From an uncultured Paracoccaceae bacterium (GTDB lineage: Bacteria; Pseudomonadota; Alphaproteobacteria; Rhodobacterales; Rhodobacteraceae), in the NCBI GenBank assembly GCA_913061275.1, contig CAJXSR010000021.1, forward strand, positions 1-64,000: a stretch of DNA of 64,000 nucleotides, read 5' to 3'. Positions 15,895-23,540 of this stretch are shown here, piece after piece (positions within the stretch are counted from its first letter, which is position 1; each line of letters starts with the position of its first letter). Below the pieces are notes generated by a model. That model was given only the letters and a program-made list of their open reading frames with translations. It was not told the origin of the DNA and ran no database searches. Position numbers and translations under genes: made by a program.

Positions 15895-18800
15895 AAAAAC
15901 CCCGCAATCCGCGCTTGTGCAGAATTTGATTTAGGCACCCACAGCCCGCGATCTATCGCTTCTTGCAGGCGTTCGGCCATTTCACGTAAGGCGGTAGGGT
16001 TATGTTCTTCGATAAAATTCCGCGTGTTGTCATCTTCTAGAAACGCATGATGCACTAAATCAAAGTGATGGTTTTTGACGGCTCCTGTGGTGGCGGCAAA
16101 GGCAAACAGGTAATCTAGAGTTGCGGCCATTTCAAACGCACCTTTATAACCGTGACGTTTGACCCCTTCGATCCATTTCGGGTTAACCACACGGCTGTGA
16201 ACGACACGACCGATTTCCTGATCAAGCGTGCGGATTACAGGCCGTTCAGGGCGTGAATGATCGTTGTGATAGATCGGGCGATCAACGCCTTGCAAAGATT
16301 TTACCGCCGCCGCTGCCCCACCTTCGAACTGGTAATAATCGTCGCTGTCCAGCAGGTCATGTTCGCGGTTGTCCTGATTTTGCACAATCGCATCAACCCG
16401 TGATAATTGCGCTTCCAAAGCACCGCGCGCACGCGTACCTTGGACGTCTTTACTGTAAGCGTAGCTGCCCCATTCAAGGTAGGCATCGCCCAGATCGGCG
16501 CTGTCATTCCACAGGCGTTCATCAATCATCGCCTGCAAGCCTGCCCCATATGCGCCAGGTTTTGCGCCAAACACACGGTATTGCTCTTCGCCCTTGGCGT
16601 GCGCTGCAGCGGCAGGGTTCATATCATGCGGTTCATCTTGTTCCATCACGGCGCGTGCAGCACTGTCCACCAAAGCAATCAGTTGTGGGAAAGCATCGCG
16701 GAAAAAGCCCGAGATGCGCAGGGTCACATCCACGCGTGGGCGATCCAGCACCGACAACGGCAAGATTTCAAACCCCGTCACACGGCGATTGGCACTGTCC
16801 CATTTCGGTTTTACACCCATCAGGGCTAATGCTTGCGCAATATCATCACCGCCTGTGCGCATATTGGCGGTACCCCATGCGGTCAGCAACATGGATCGCG
16901 GCCAATCGCCGTGATCTTGCAGATGCCGTTCAATCAGCAGGTTCGCGGATTTCCAGCCCAAGGCCCAAGCGGTGGGGGTGGGAACCGCGCGGCTGTCGAC
17001 CGAGAAAAAGTTGCGGCCTGTGGGCAGAACATCCATGCGCCCGCGCGTGGGGGCACCCGATGGTGCAGGGGCGACGAACTGCCCGTTTAGGGCGGTTAGA
17101 AGCCCCTTTATTTCTGATGGGCCACAGGCCTGAACGGTTGGGCGAACGCTTGCAATAATCCCGTCAAGCACGGCCTGACTATGCGAACCAACATCTGCTT
17201 GCCCTGTAATCATCAACCCTGCCAACAGCTCAATACGTTCAACGGTATCGCCTGCACTGCGCCATGTATCGGTTGTAACAGCCTGCAATGCTTGCGGCTT
17301 TGCAGCTGTCCACTTTGCGGACATATCGCAATCCAACGGGTCGAAACCCAATTCTAAATCCTTGGCAATGGCGCGTTGCAAAGACGCGTCTGCCCCTTTG
17401 CCAGTACCGCGTGGCACTCGCACTAAAGCTTGAATAAGATCAGCCTCTAAACCTGCTTCAGGGGACTGCCCAAAGATGTGTAACCCGTCACGGATTTGCG
17501 CCTCTTTCAGCTCACACAGATATTCATCCAGCTTGGCCAGATCGCGATCTTCATCATCGCCTGTCAGCCCTGCGTCTTCATCCAATCCCGTAACCGACGT
17601 AAGAGATAAGATCTCACGGCGGATATGTTCTATACGGCGCGGATCAACCCCTGCGGCTTCATAATATTCATCCACCAAAGCCTCTAGGTCGCGCAATGGC
17701 CCGTAAGTTTCGGCCCTTGTCATCGGCGGTGTCAGGTGGTCGATAATCACTGCGGATGTGCGCCGCTTGGCTTGTGTACCTTCGCCGGGGTCATTTACAA
17801 TAAAAGGATAGATATGCGGCGTTGGCCCAAGGATAACTTCGGGCAGGCAAGTGTCTGACAGGGCCAGTGCTTTGCCCGGCAACCATTCCAGATTGCCGTG
17901 TTTGCCCATGTGGATCAGCGCATGTGCGCCAAACTGATTACGCAGCCAGAAATAGAAAGCTAGATAGTTATGCGGCGGCACCAGATCAGGCGAATGATAG
18001 GTATCTTTGGGATCAATATTATAGCCACGCGCGGGTTGCACACCGACAATCACATTGCCAAAAGTGAAGATGGAAAGTGAAAAATGACCGCAATCAACTT
18101 CACCACGGGTATAAAATGGGTCTTGTTCAGGTTTGCCCCAACGGTCTTCGATGCGTTCACGCACCTCCCACGGCAGTTGTCCGTAAGCAATCTGGTAATC
18201 GGCCATAGACATGTCCACACCACCCGTGCGCGTTGCGCGATCAGTCAGCCAGTTGGTGGGGCCAGCCATGATCTGATCCATCAGGGCTTTGCTGTTTTTG
18301 GGAATGTTACGCAGGCTGTAACCCTGATCGGCCAGCGCGTTTAGCGTATGAACCGTCCCTGCAGGCGTATCCAGCCCAACACCATTTGCCAACCGCCCGT
18401 CTTTGTTGGGGTAATTCGCCAAAATAATCCCAACTTTGCGATCCTTGGCGGGCGTATGACGCAAGTTCGCCCAGTTTTGTGTAAGGTCTGCGACAAATTC
18501 AATACGGTCACCCCGCGCGCGATAAGTCGCGATGGGGCACTGGGTGGCGTCGTCAAAATACGCCTCACCTTTGAAGGAAACCGCCCGTGACAAGACGCGT
18601 CCGTCAACCTCTGGTAGGGCTACGTTCATTGCGATGTCCCGCGCAGACAAACCGTTTAACCCATCTTCCCAGCCCTGTTCTGATGCTGCGGAAAGTACTA
18701 CCTGAAACACAGGTGCGGCGTTGGCGGCAGACATAGTAAAGGGGTTTGACGCTCCTTTCCCATGTTCATCTTGATGGGGTGAGCCAACTGCGAAGCTGGT

Positions 18801-19592
18801 GCAGTTCAGAATAACGGAAGGGGTAGCCGTTTCAAACAGGCTTTGTAATGTGGCCACAGATACTTCGTCTTTTAGGGATGCTACAAAGATCGGCAAAGGG
18901 TTCAATCCGCGCTTCAACAAGCTTTTGACCAGCCTGTTGATCGGGTTCAATCCTGCACCTTGTACAAGCGCGCGGTAAAATATGATGGGGACGATGGGTG
19001 CGCCATCTGTCCAGTTAACTTGCGCTGCACTCAAGTCAGCAATGCCCGCCCCCGGCCAATAAACCCCTGCGCGCAACAGTGGTTTAGCTCCTTCAGGCTT
19101 ATCAGAACCATCCAACATGGCATTGGCATAACGCAGGAAGTTTGCAGCGTTTTGCGGCCCACCTTCGACCATATAAGCCCATAATGCTTCCCAATCTGCG
19201 CGATTTACCGTGGAAAGATCCCACAACTCTTGATCGGGCTTATCGTCACCTGGCAAAGCAACAAAGGGAATGCCAGCGGCCCCAAGACGGGATGCATATT
19301 GTTCCAGTCCATATTTCCAGTAACCTGTTCCACCCAGAACGCGGGCAATCACCAGTTTTGATTTCTGCGCACAGTTTTCAATGTGTAGATCAACCGACAT
19401 CGGGTGTTGCAGGTGCATCATGCTGGCAAGGCGTAAGCTGTTGCCAGCCTCTAATGTGGAATGTGCTTCAGAAAGCCCCGCAAGTTCGGTATCAGCGGCG
19501 GAAATGAACACGATGTCAGCAGGGGTTTGGCCCAGATCAAAGGGTTCTGAACCATCGTTTATGGCCCCCGGTGTTGCGGCAAGAAGGTGCAT
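15891..19592 (-). CDS. cobN: Cobaltochelatase large subunit CobN
   Basis: This 1233-aa protein matches full-length CobN. It inserts cobalt into hydrogenobyrinic acid a,c-diamide with CobST and ATP, the hallmark of the aerobic cobalamin route. Visible family segments include ILANYPNKDGRLANGVGLDTPAGTVHTLNAL, the long central block with HMGKHGNLEWLPGKALALSD, and the C-terminal KRHGYKGAFEMAATLDYLFAFAATTGAVKNH. The start MHLLAATPG is the usual one. It is separated from the GNAT gene by only 2 bases. cobS and cobT are not in this window. Confidence 0.97.
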   Translation of the reverse strand: MHLLAATPGAINDGSEPFDLGQTPADIVFISAADTELAGLSEAHSTLEAGNSLRLASMMHLQHPMSVDLHIENCAQKSKLVIARVLGGTGYWKYGLEQYASRLGAAGIPFVALPGDDKPDQELWDLSTVNRADWEALWAYMVEGGPQNAANFLRYANAMLDGSDKPEGAKPLLRAGVYWPGAGIADLSAAQVNWTDGAPIVPIIFYRALVQGAGLNPINRLVKSLLKRGLNPLPIFVASLKDEVSVATLQSLFETATPSVILNCTSFAVGSPHQDEHGKGASNPFTMSAANAAPVFQVVLSAASEQGWEDGLNGLSARDIAMNVALPEVDGRVLSRAVSFKGEAYFDDATQCPIATYRARGDRIEFVADLTQNWANLRHTPAKDRKVGIILANYPNKDGRLANGVGLDTPAGTVHTLNALADQGYSLRNIPKNSKALMDQIMAGPTNWLTDRATRTGGVDMSMADYQIAYGQLPWEVRERIEDRWGKPEQDPFYTRGEVDCGHFSLSIFTFGNVIVGVQPARGYNIDPKDTYHSPDLVPPHNYLAFYFWLRNQFGAHALIHMGKHGNLEWLPGKALALSDTCLPEVILGPTPHIYPFIVNDPGEGTQAKRRTSAVIIDHLTPPMTRAETYGPLRDLEALVDEYYEAAGVDPRRIEHIRREILSLTSVTGLDEDAGLTGDDEDRDLAKLDEYLCELKEAQIRDGLHIFGQSPEAGLEADLIQALVRVPRGTGKGADASLQRAIAKDLELGFDPLDCDMSAKWTAAKPQALQAVTTDTWRSAGDTVERIELLAGLMITGQADVGSHSQAVLDGIIASVRPTVQACGPSEIKGLLTALNGQFVAPAPSGAPTRGRMDVLPTGRNFFSVDSRAVPTPTAWALGWKSANLLIERHLQDHGDWPRSMLLTAWGTANMRTGGDDIAQALALMGVKPKWDSANRRVTGFEILPLSVLDRPRVDVTLRISGFFRDAFPQLIALVDSAARAVMEQDEPHDMNPAAAAHAKGEEQYRVFGAKPGAYGAGLQAMIDERLWNDSADLGDAYLEWGSYAYSKDVQGTRARGALEAQLSRVDAIVQNQDNREHDLLDSDDYYQFEGGAAAAVKSLQGVDRPIYHNDHSRPERPVIRTLDQEIGRVVHSRVVNPKWIEGVKRHGYKGAFEMAATLDYLFAFAATTGAVKNHHFDLVHHAFLEDDNTRNFIEEHNPTALREMAERLQEAIDRGLWVPKSNSAQARIAGFL

Positions 19593-19594
19593 CT

Positions 19595-20050
19595 TTACAG
19601 GACCTTTTCCATGAACAAACTAACAGGGTCTTCTTCATATGGGCCGAATTTGCCGCATACGTTGTAGCCCAGTGATTTATATAGCGCGACAGCGGCGGCC
19701 AGTTTATCACCAGTTTCCAGTTTTACATGTGCAAACCCTTGGGCTTTTGCCTGTGTTTCAAGATGTGCCATCAAGATTTTGGCAATGCCCAAACCACGGG
19801 CATGATCGGGTACATAAAGCCGCTTAACCTCACCATAAGCACCCTCATTCACCAGTGCGACACAGCCCATTGCCTTTCCGCCTTTGCGGGCGACATAGAA
19901 ACACACTTTATCGTCCAGCAATTCATCCGCCGTAAAGGTGAAACACTCGTCAGCCGTATAAACCGCCCGCAATGCGACCTCACTGCCGTTAATCAGTTTA
20001 TGCCCGTCATCGGTGACGGGGCTTTCTAGTGTTATACGGATTTCGCTCAC
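19595..20050 (-). CDS. GNAT-family N-acetyltransferase
   Basis: This 151-aa protein has the GNAT fold: CVALVNEGAYGEVKRLYVPDHARGLGIAKILMAHLE contains motif A with the acetyl-CoA pyrophosphate loop (RGLGIA), and VALYKSLGYN is motif B. Translation starts at GTG, overlapping the TGA stop of cobW (GTGA). Substrate unknown. It is between cobW and cobN in the same operon. Confidence 0.85.
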   Translation of the reverse strand: MSEIRITLESPVTDDGHKLINGSEVALRAVYTADECFTFTADELLDDKVCFYVARKGGKAMGCVALVNEGAYGEVKRLYVPDHARGLGIAKILMAHLETQAKAQGFAHVKLETGDKLAAAVALYKSLGYNVCGKFGPYEEDPVSLFMEKVL

Positions 20051-21114
20051 GCTTGTAGGGCCGTAGTTATGGTGGCTTGATCCAGACCAGCTTGCCCGAT
20101 GACAACCAACCGTGTAACGCGCGGGTTGCTGCCAAAAGGTTTGTCGAAATAGCTGTCGATGCGTGGCCCGACCGCTTGTACTGTTAGGCGCATGGGCTTG
20201 CCTTCAACGGCGACAAAGCCTTTCAATCGTAAAATATCATGTTCACGGATGATGTTTGCAACTTGTGTCGAAAATGCAGCTACATTTGTAATCTCAGCAC
20301 GTTCCACCACGAAGCTTTCAAATTCGTCGTGGTCGTGATCGTGGTGATGATGATGGTGATCATCATGGGGGTCGTCATCATCGTGGTGGTGATGGTGATG
20401 CGCATGACGTGCTTCTATATCATCCTCAGCACCAATACCTTGACCCAGCAACACATCCACGGGCAGAGCCCCCATAGTGGTCTTGACCACCTGTACCCCT
20501 GCGCGGCTTTCGGCTTTCAGTTTGGCAACCAGTGCAGAAGCGTCTTCTTCGCCCAACAAATCGGATTTGTTCACTACAATCATATCGGCGCACGCCACCT
20601 GATCTTCAAACAATTCGGACAGCGGGGTTTCATGGTCTAGGTTTTCGTCTTGTGCGCGCTGGGCATCCACGGCTTCCACAGAGTGGGCAAAGCGACCTTC
20701 AGAAACGGCTTTGCCGTCTACCACTGTGACCACGCCATCAACAGTGACTTTGGTCTTAATGTCGGGCCAGTTGAACGCCTGCACCAAGGGTTGCGGTAAC
20801 GCAAGGCCAGAGGTTTCGATCACGATATGATCGGGTTTTGGATCACGAGCTAAAAGCTGCTCAATAGTCGGAATAAACTCATCCGCCACGGTGCAGCATA
20901 TGCACCCATTTGACAGCTCTACCACATCATCTTCGGTGCAGGTTTCATCACCGCAGCCTGTTAGAATGTCGCCGTCAACACCAAGGTCGCCAAATTCATT
21001 GATGATTAGCGCAATGCGCTTGCCGTGTGCGTTTTGCAGCATGTGGCGGATCAGGGTGGTTTTGCCAGCACCTAAGAAGCCGGTGACAACAGTTGCAGGG
21101 ATTTTTTTGGCCAT
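20047..21114 (-). CDS. cobW: CobW GTPase, cobalt metallochaperone
   Basis: This 355-aa G3E GTPase has Walker A GFLGAGKTTL (residues 12-21), the metal-site CICC (C71, C73, C74), the switch ETSGLA and the guanine motif NKSD. A long His/Asp-rich insert, with runs such as HHHHHHDDDD and HHHHHHDHDHDE, follows at about residues 236-268. CobW proteins deliver Co(II) for cobalamin synthesis, and the His-rich tract probably stores or passes metal. It is the first gene of the cob operon. No cobalamin riboswitch is visible in its leader. Confidence 0.95.
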   Translation of the reverse strand: MAKKIPATVVTGFLGAGKTTLIRHMLQNAHGKRIALIINEFGDLGVDGDILTGCGDETCTEDDVVELSNGCICCTVADEFIPTIEQLLARDPKPDHIVIETSGLALPQPLVQAFNWPDIKTKVTVDGVVTVVDGKAVSEGRFAHSVEAVDAQRAQDENLDHETPLSELFEDQVACADMIVVNKSDLLGEEDASALVAKLKAESRAGVQVVKTTMGALPVDVLLGQGIGAEDDIEARHAHHHHHHDDDDPHDDHHHHHHDHDHDEFESFVVERAEITNVAAFSTQVANIIREHDILRLKGFVAVEGKPMRLTVQAVGPRIDSYFDKPFGSNPRVTRLVVIGQAGLDQATITTALQA

Positions 21115-21239
21115 TAGGGATTCCGATTATGATGTGGGTTGCAGTTAAGAGACTTCATTATAAGCCAGCACCTTGCGTGGTCTTAAAGGGTGGGTTACTG
21201 GATTGGCACTTGATTTTGTTTGATGCGAAAGAGAAATTA

Positions 21240-21632
21240 TTGCGCCACACCGTTTTCATTTGTTCTACTTGTCGTGAAAACGATGAAGCTGCCCCTAAAG
21301 GCGAAGGATTGGCATTTGAATTAAAAGCTTTATTTGCTAATTCAGATAACCCTAAAATTCGCGATTTTGATGTACAGACTTTTGAATGCATGTCTGCATG
21401 TGCAAATCCAACAGCGATTTCATTTAGGGCAAACGGCAAGGCGGTATATCTGTTTTCAGGTATTGATCCCGCAACCGACCACAACGATATTCTGGCTTTT
21501 GCAGACTTGTACCAAGCCGCCGCTGATGGATGGATCGAAGATGCACGCCCTTGTGGAAGGCTTCGATTTTGCCTTATAGGCCGCATTCCTGCGCAAGATG
21601 CCAAACCGCATTCCATTACTGAACCTGAATAA
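21240..21632 (+). CDS. DUF1636 metal- or Fe-S-binding protein
   Basis: The start is probably TTG at 21240, before RHTVFICSTCREND. The upstream ORF-track extension from 21093 runs into the cobW leader and lacks family similarity. The roughly 130-aa protein has four Cys in a thioredoxin-like ferredoxin arrangement: CSTCR, then CMSACANPTAISF. DUF1636 genes are commonly found with cobalamin genes in alphaproteobacteria. The biochemical role is unknown. It is divergent from cobW and overlaps the next minus-strand gene by 17 bases at the 3-prime end. Confidence 0.8.
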   Translation: MRHTVFICSTCRENDEAAPKGEGLAFELKALFANSDNPKIRDFDVQTFECMSACANPTAISFRANGKAVYLFSGIDPATDHNDILAFADLYQAAADGWIEDARPCGRLRFCLIGRIPAQDAKPHSITEPE

Positions 21633-22122
21633 GCATTTCTGCGTTAAGAGGTGTGCCATCAACGCTTATGGGACGGTGATCGTTTGCATTTAATGATACT
21701 GAAATAACCGTATCACCTGCTGGTAAAGTGCCGATATGCATCCAGGGTGAATATAGCCGGGAAATGCGTTTATCATTTACATAAACATGGGCGTGACCTT
21801 CACCTGTTATATTTTCTTGATTGACGCTTTTGGGTGCGAAAGTGAAATTTGTTGTAACAATTTCCAAGTTCCACCCAGACACAGCATCAGGGTGCAGTAC
21901 AAATTCAAGTGTTGGGGCATTTATATCGTTTTGAATATCAACAGATTCGTTGTGATTGTGTGTGTGATCAACAGTTGTCGCCGTAAGAATGTCGACTTCT
22001 GAAGCCGCTTGTTCCCCATGTTCGTGGCCACTTAAAGTGATGTTGTTTCCAGCAGCAACTAAAAACCCAATACCGCCGCCGAAAAATAACCCTATGACAA
22101 ACAGTGCAACTTTACTTTGCAT
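21616..22122 (-). CDS. Membrane-anchored His-rich periplasmic protein of unknown function
   Basis: I place the start at Met45 of the ORF track (22122), after AAGAGG; the longer form lacks a ribosome site. The 168-aa protein has an N-terminal membrane anchor (VALFVIGLFFGGGIGFLVAAG), then a His-rich linker (SGHEHGEQ, VDHTHNHNESVD). A periplasmic beta-domain follows with HPDAVSGWNLEIVTTNFTFAP and GEGHAHVYVNDKRISRLYSPWMHIGTLPAGDTVISVSLNANDH. It follows cbtBA in a cobalamin-riboswitch unit, so binding of cobalt or another metal on the outer face is a reasonable guess. I do not recognise a named family. Confidence 0.7.
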   Translation of the reverse strand: MQSKVALFVIGLFFGGGIGFLVAAGNNITLSGHEHGEQAASEVDILTATTVDHTHNHNESVDIQNDINAPTLEFVLHPDAVSGWNLEIVTTNFTFAPKSVNQENITGEGHAHVYVNDKRISRLYSPWMHIGTLPAGDTVISVSLNANDHRPISVDGTPLNAEMLIQVQ

Positions 22123-22198
22123 AACTAACCTCTTGGTTTGAATATAACAGTGAATTATCGCCCGCCGTTTTGTTAGCTGGCAAGCGATGGTAACATAT

Positions 22199-22885
22199 TT
22201 AAGGGGTATCCGTCTTTTCGCTATTTTGCCAGAAATATCCAGCAAAAAGCCCAAGCAAAACCCAAGCGGCTAAACCGACACCTAAAGCACGGCTGGCAAA
22301 CAAGCTGGCTAGTTCAGGCGGTGTCGTTCCTTGGAATACGTCAGGATGAGGTGCACCGATGATATGGGGCATAAGTAAAAGCACAATAGCGGCCCCCCAT
22401 GCTTTCCAATTTTGCCCAAATGCGATCAATGCAAGGGAAAGCCCTGTCATGGCGATGGTTGAAAACCACCAAACTTGGCGCACAGAGACGTCCGCCGCAG
22501 CACTTCCCGGAACTTCAGGTGGCAGGCTTATTGCTGGTGCTAAATGTACCGTGATAAATCCCGCAAGGCCCCATAAAATACCCGAACGCGCTGAGGTTAT
22601 CACACCGCGTTCATCTGCCAGTGCCATTGCGGCAACCAGCATCAAACCGTAGCCAGTATAAATCAAGGCCGAGAATAGAATGCTTAAGCCATCGCGCAAT
22701 GCGTCAAACGAAAATGCTGGACCATGCGAAGAACTTCCGTCTGTTCCGAAATGTAGTTTGGCGCCTGTTTCATAAAGTTCAGCATGAAGCAAAACGGGTT
22801 GCACAAACACGAATTGCAGCAAAGCGGCAATCAGCCCCGCTGCAAAACCAGCGAATAATGCGCTGGTTAATATGCGTGTAAACAT
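22199..22885 (-). CDS. cbtA: Cobalt transporter subunit CbtA
   Basis: This 228-aa membrane protein matches the CbtA pattern: N-terminal ILTSALFAGFAAGLIAALLQFVFVQPVLLHAELYE, SARSGILWGLAGFITVHLAPAISLPPEVPGS, and further spans to about six in total. CbtAB is a predicted cobalt uptake system found under cobalamin riboswitch control. It starts 3 bases after the cbtB stop, so the two are coupled. A 76-base gap separates it from the next gene. Confidence 0.9.
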   Translation of the reverse strand: MFTRILTSALFAGFAAGLIAALLQFVFVQPVLLHAELYETGAKLHFGTDGSSSHGPAFSFDALRDGLSILFSALIYTGYGLMLVAAMALADERGVITSARSGILWGLAGFITVHLAPAISLPPEVPGSAAADVSVRQVWWFSTIAMTGLSLALIAFGQNWKAWGAAIVLLLMPHIIGAPHPDVFQGTTPPELASLFASRALGVGLAAWVLLGLFAGYFWQNSEKTDTP

Positions 22886-22888
22886 CTG

Positions 22889-23071
22889 TTAGTGGCAGGG
22901 AAAGCCTGATGCGTGGCGCACGTCGTGTGCTGCACCATGCAATGTATTTGCCTGAACGTGGCCTGCAAAAATCATAATGCCAAGACCCAGAAGTGCAGTG
23001 AATGCAATGGCCAAGGTGTTAGAACTTGCGTGGGTATTTGCCCGTACTTTTGATTGTGTAATCGTTGTCAT
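22889..23071 (-). CDS. cbtB: Cobalt transporter subunit CbtB
   Basis: This 60-aa protein has one membrane span (LAIAFTALLGLGIMIFAGHVQA) and a C-terminal His-containing tail (HGAAHDVRHASGFPCH), the small metal-binding subunit of the CbtAB cobalt system. GGAG stands before the ATG. It is the first gene after the cobalamin riboswitch, which supports a role in cobalt supply for cobalamin. Confidence 0.9.
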   Translation of the reverse strand: MTTITQSKVRANTHASSNTLAIAFTALLGLGIMIFAGHVQANTLHGAAHDVRHASGFPCH

Positions 23072-23107
23072 AATTATCTCCTACGCCGTCACTCCCGACA
23101 GCTTTGG

Positions 23108-23312
23108 TTAAAGTCACGCAAGGCTGGTTTCCTGACTTGTGGGTCAATGCGCGCCATCTGCCTTCCCGATATTGCTATCAGTGGCGTAGTTGACGGGCGC
23201 TCTCCACATACAGTCGCGGGGGCGGTTGTGGTTTTAGGCCCCTTTTGGGTCGTCCCTGTCCACATTCCCATTTGATCCCCAGACATTTGATGTCTTAGCG
23301 GGGAACCATGCC
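23108..23312 (-). promoter_or_regulatory. Cobalamin (adenosylcobalamin) riboswitch upstream of cbtBA
   Basis: Reading the minus strand there is GGTTCCCCGC, TGGGAATGTGG, CCGCCCCCGCGACTGTATGTGG, then the B12-box region GCCACTG, CGGGAAGGC, and AGTCAGGAAACCAGCC near the 3-prime end. These are the conserved elements of the cobalamin riboswitch in the right order and spacing. Bound coenzyme B12 should shut off cbtB, cbtA and perhaps the third gene. The limits given are approximate. Confidence 0.93.
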
Positions 23313-23540
23313 CCTTCTTAATGACCTTGCTAGTGCCATTGGTCAATAGGGTTTACGACCGTGATTTGTACAATAACGTCATAATGATGTATCGATAAAA
23401 CGGCTAAAGCCTGCCGAAAACACCAATATGTTGTGGATAACTAGCCTGAATGCGCAATATAGAGTGTATTTAGGTTGACTCGCAGGGGGTCTACCCGACA
23501 TTTTGGTGTTTAACGGAATCATTAGGATCCAAAAACGCAT
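23313..23540. other. Intergenic region between riboswitch and smc
   Basis: This stretch must hold the divergent promoters of the cbtBA unit (minus) and smc (plus). I see no ORF with a ribosome site and no strong inverted repeat here. Confidence 0.4.

Noticed and set aside
18348-18590. 80-aa and similar plus-strand ORFs within cobN
   Set aside because: Antisense shadows of a well-supported long gene; no start signals.
20320-20410. Tandem trinucleotide repeat
   Set aside because: The gtg/atg repetition is the coding of the His/Asp tract in CobW, not a separate repeat element.
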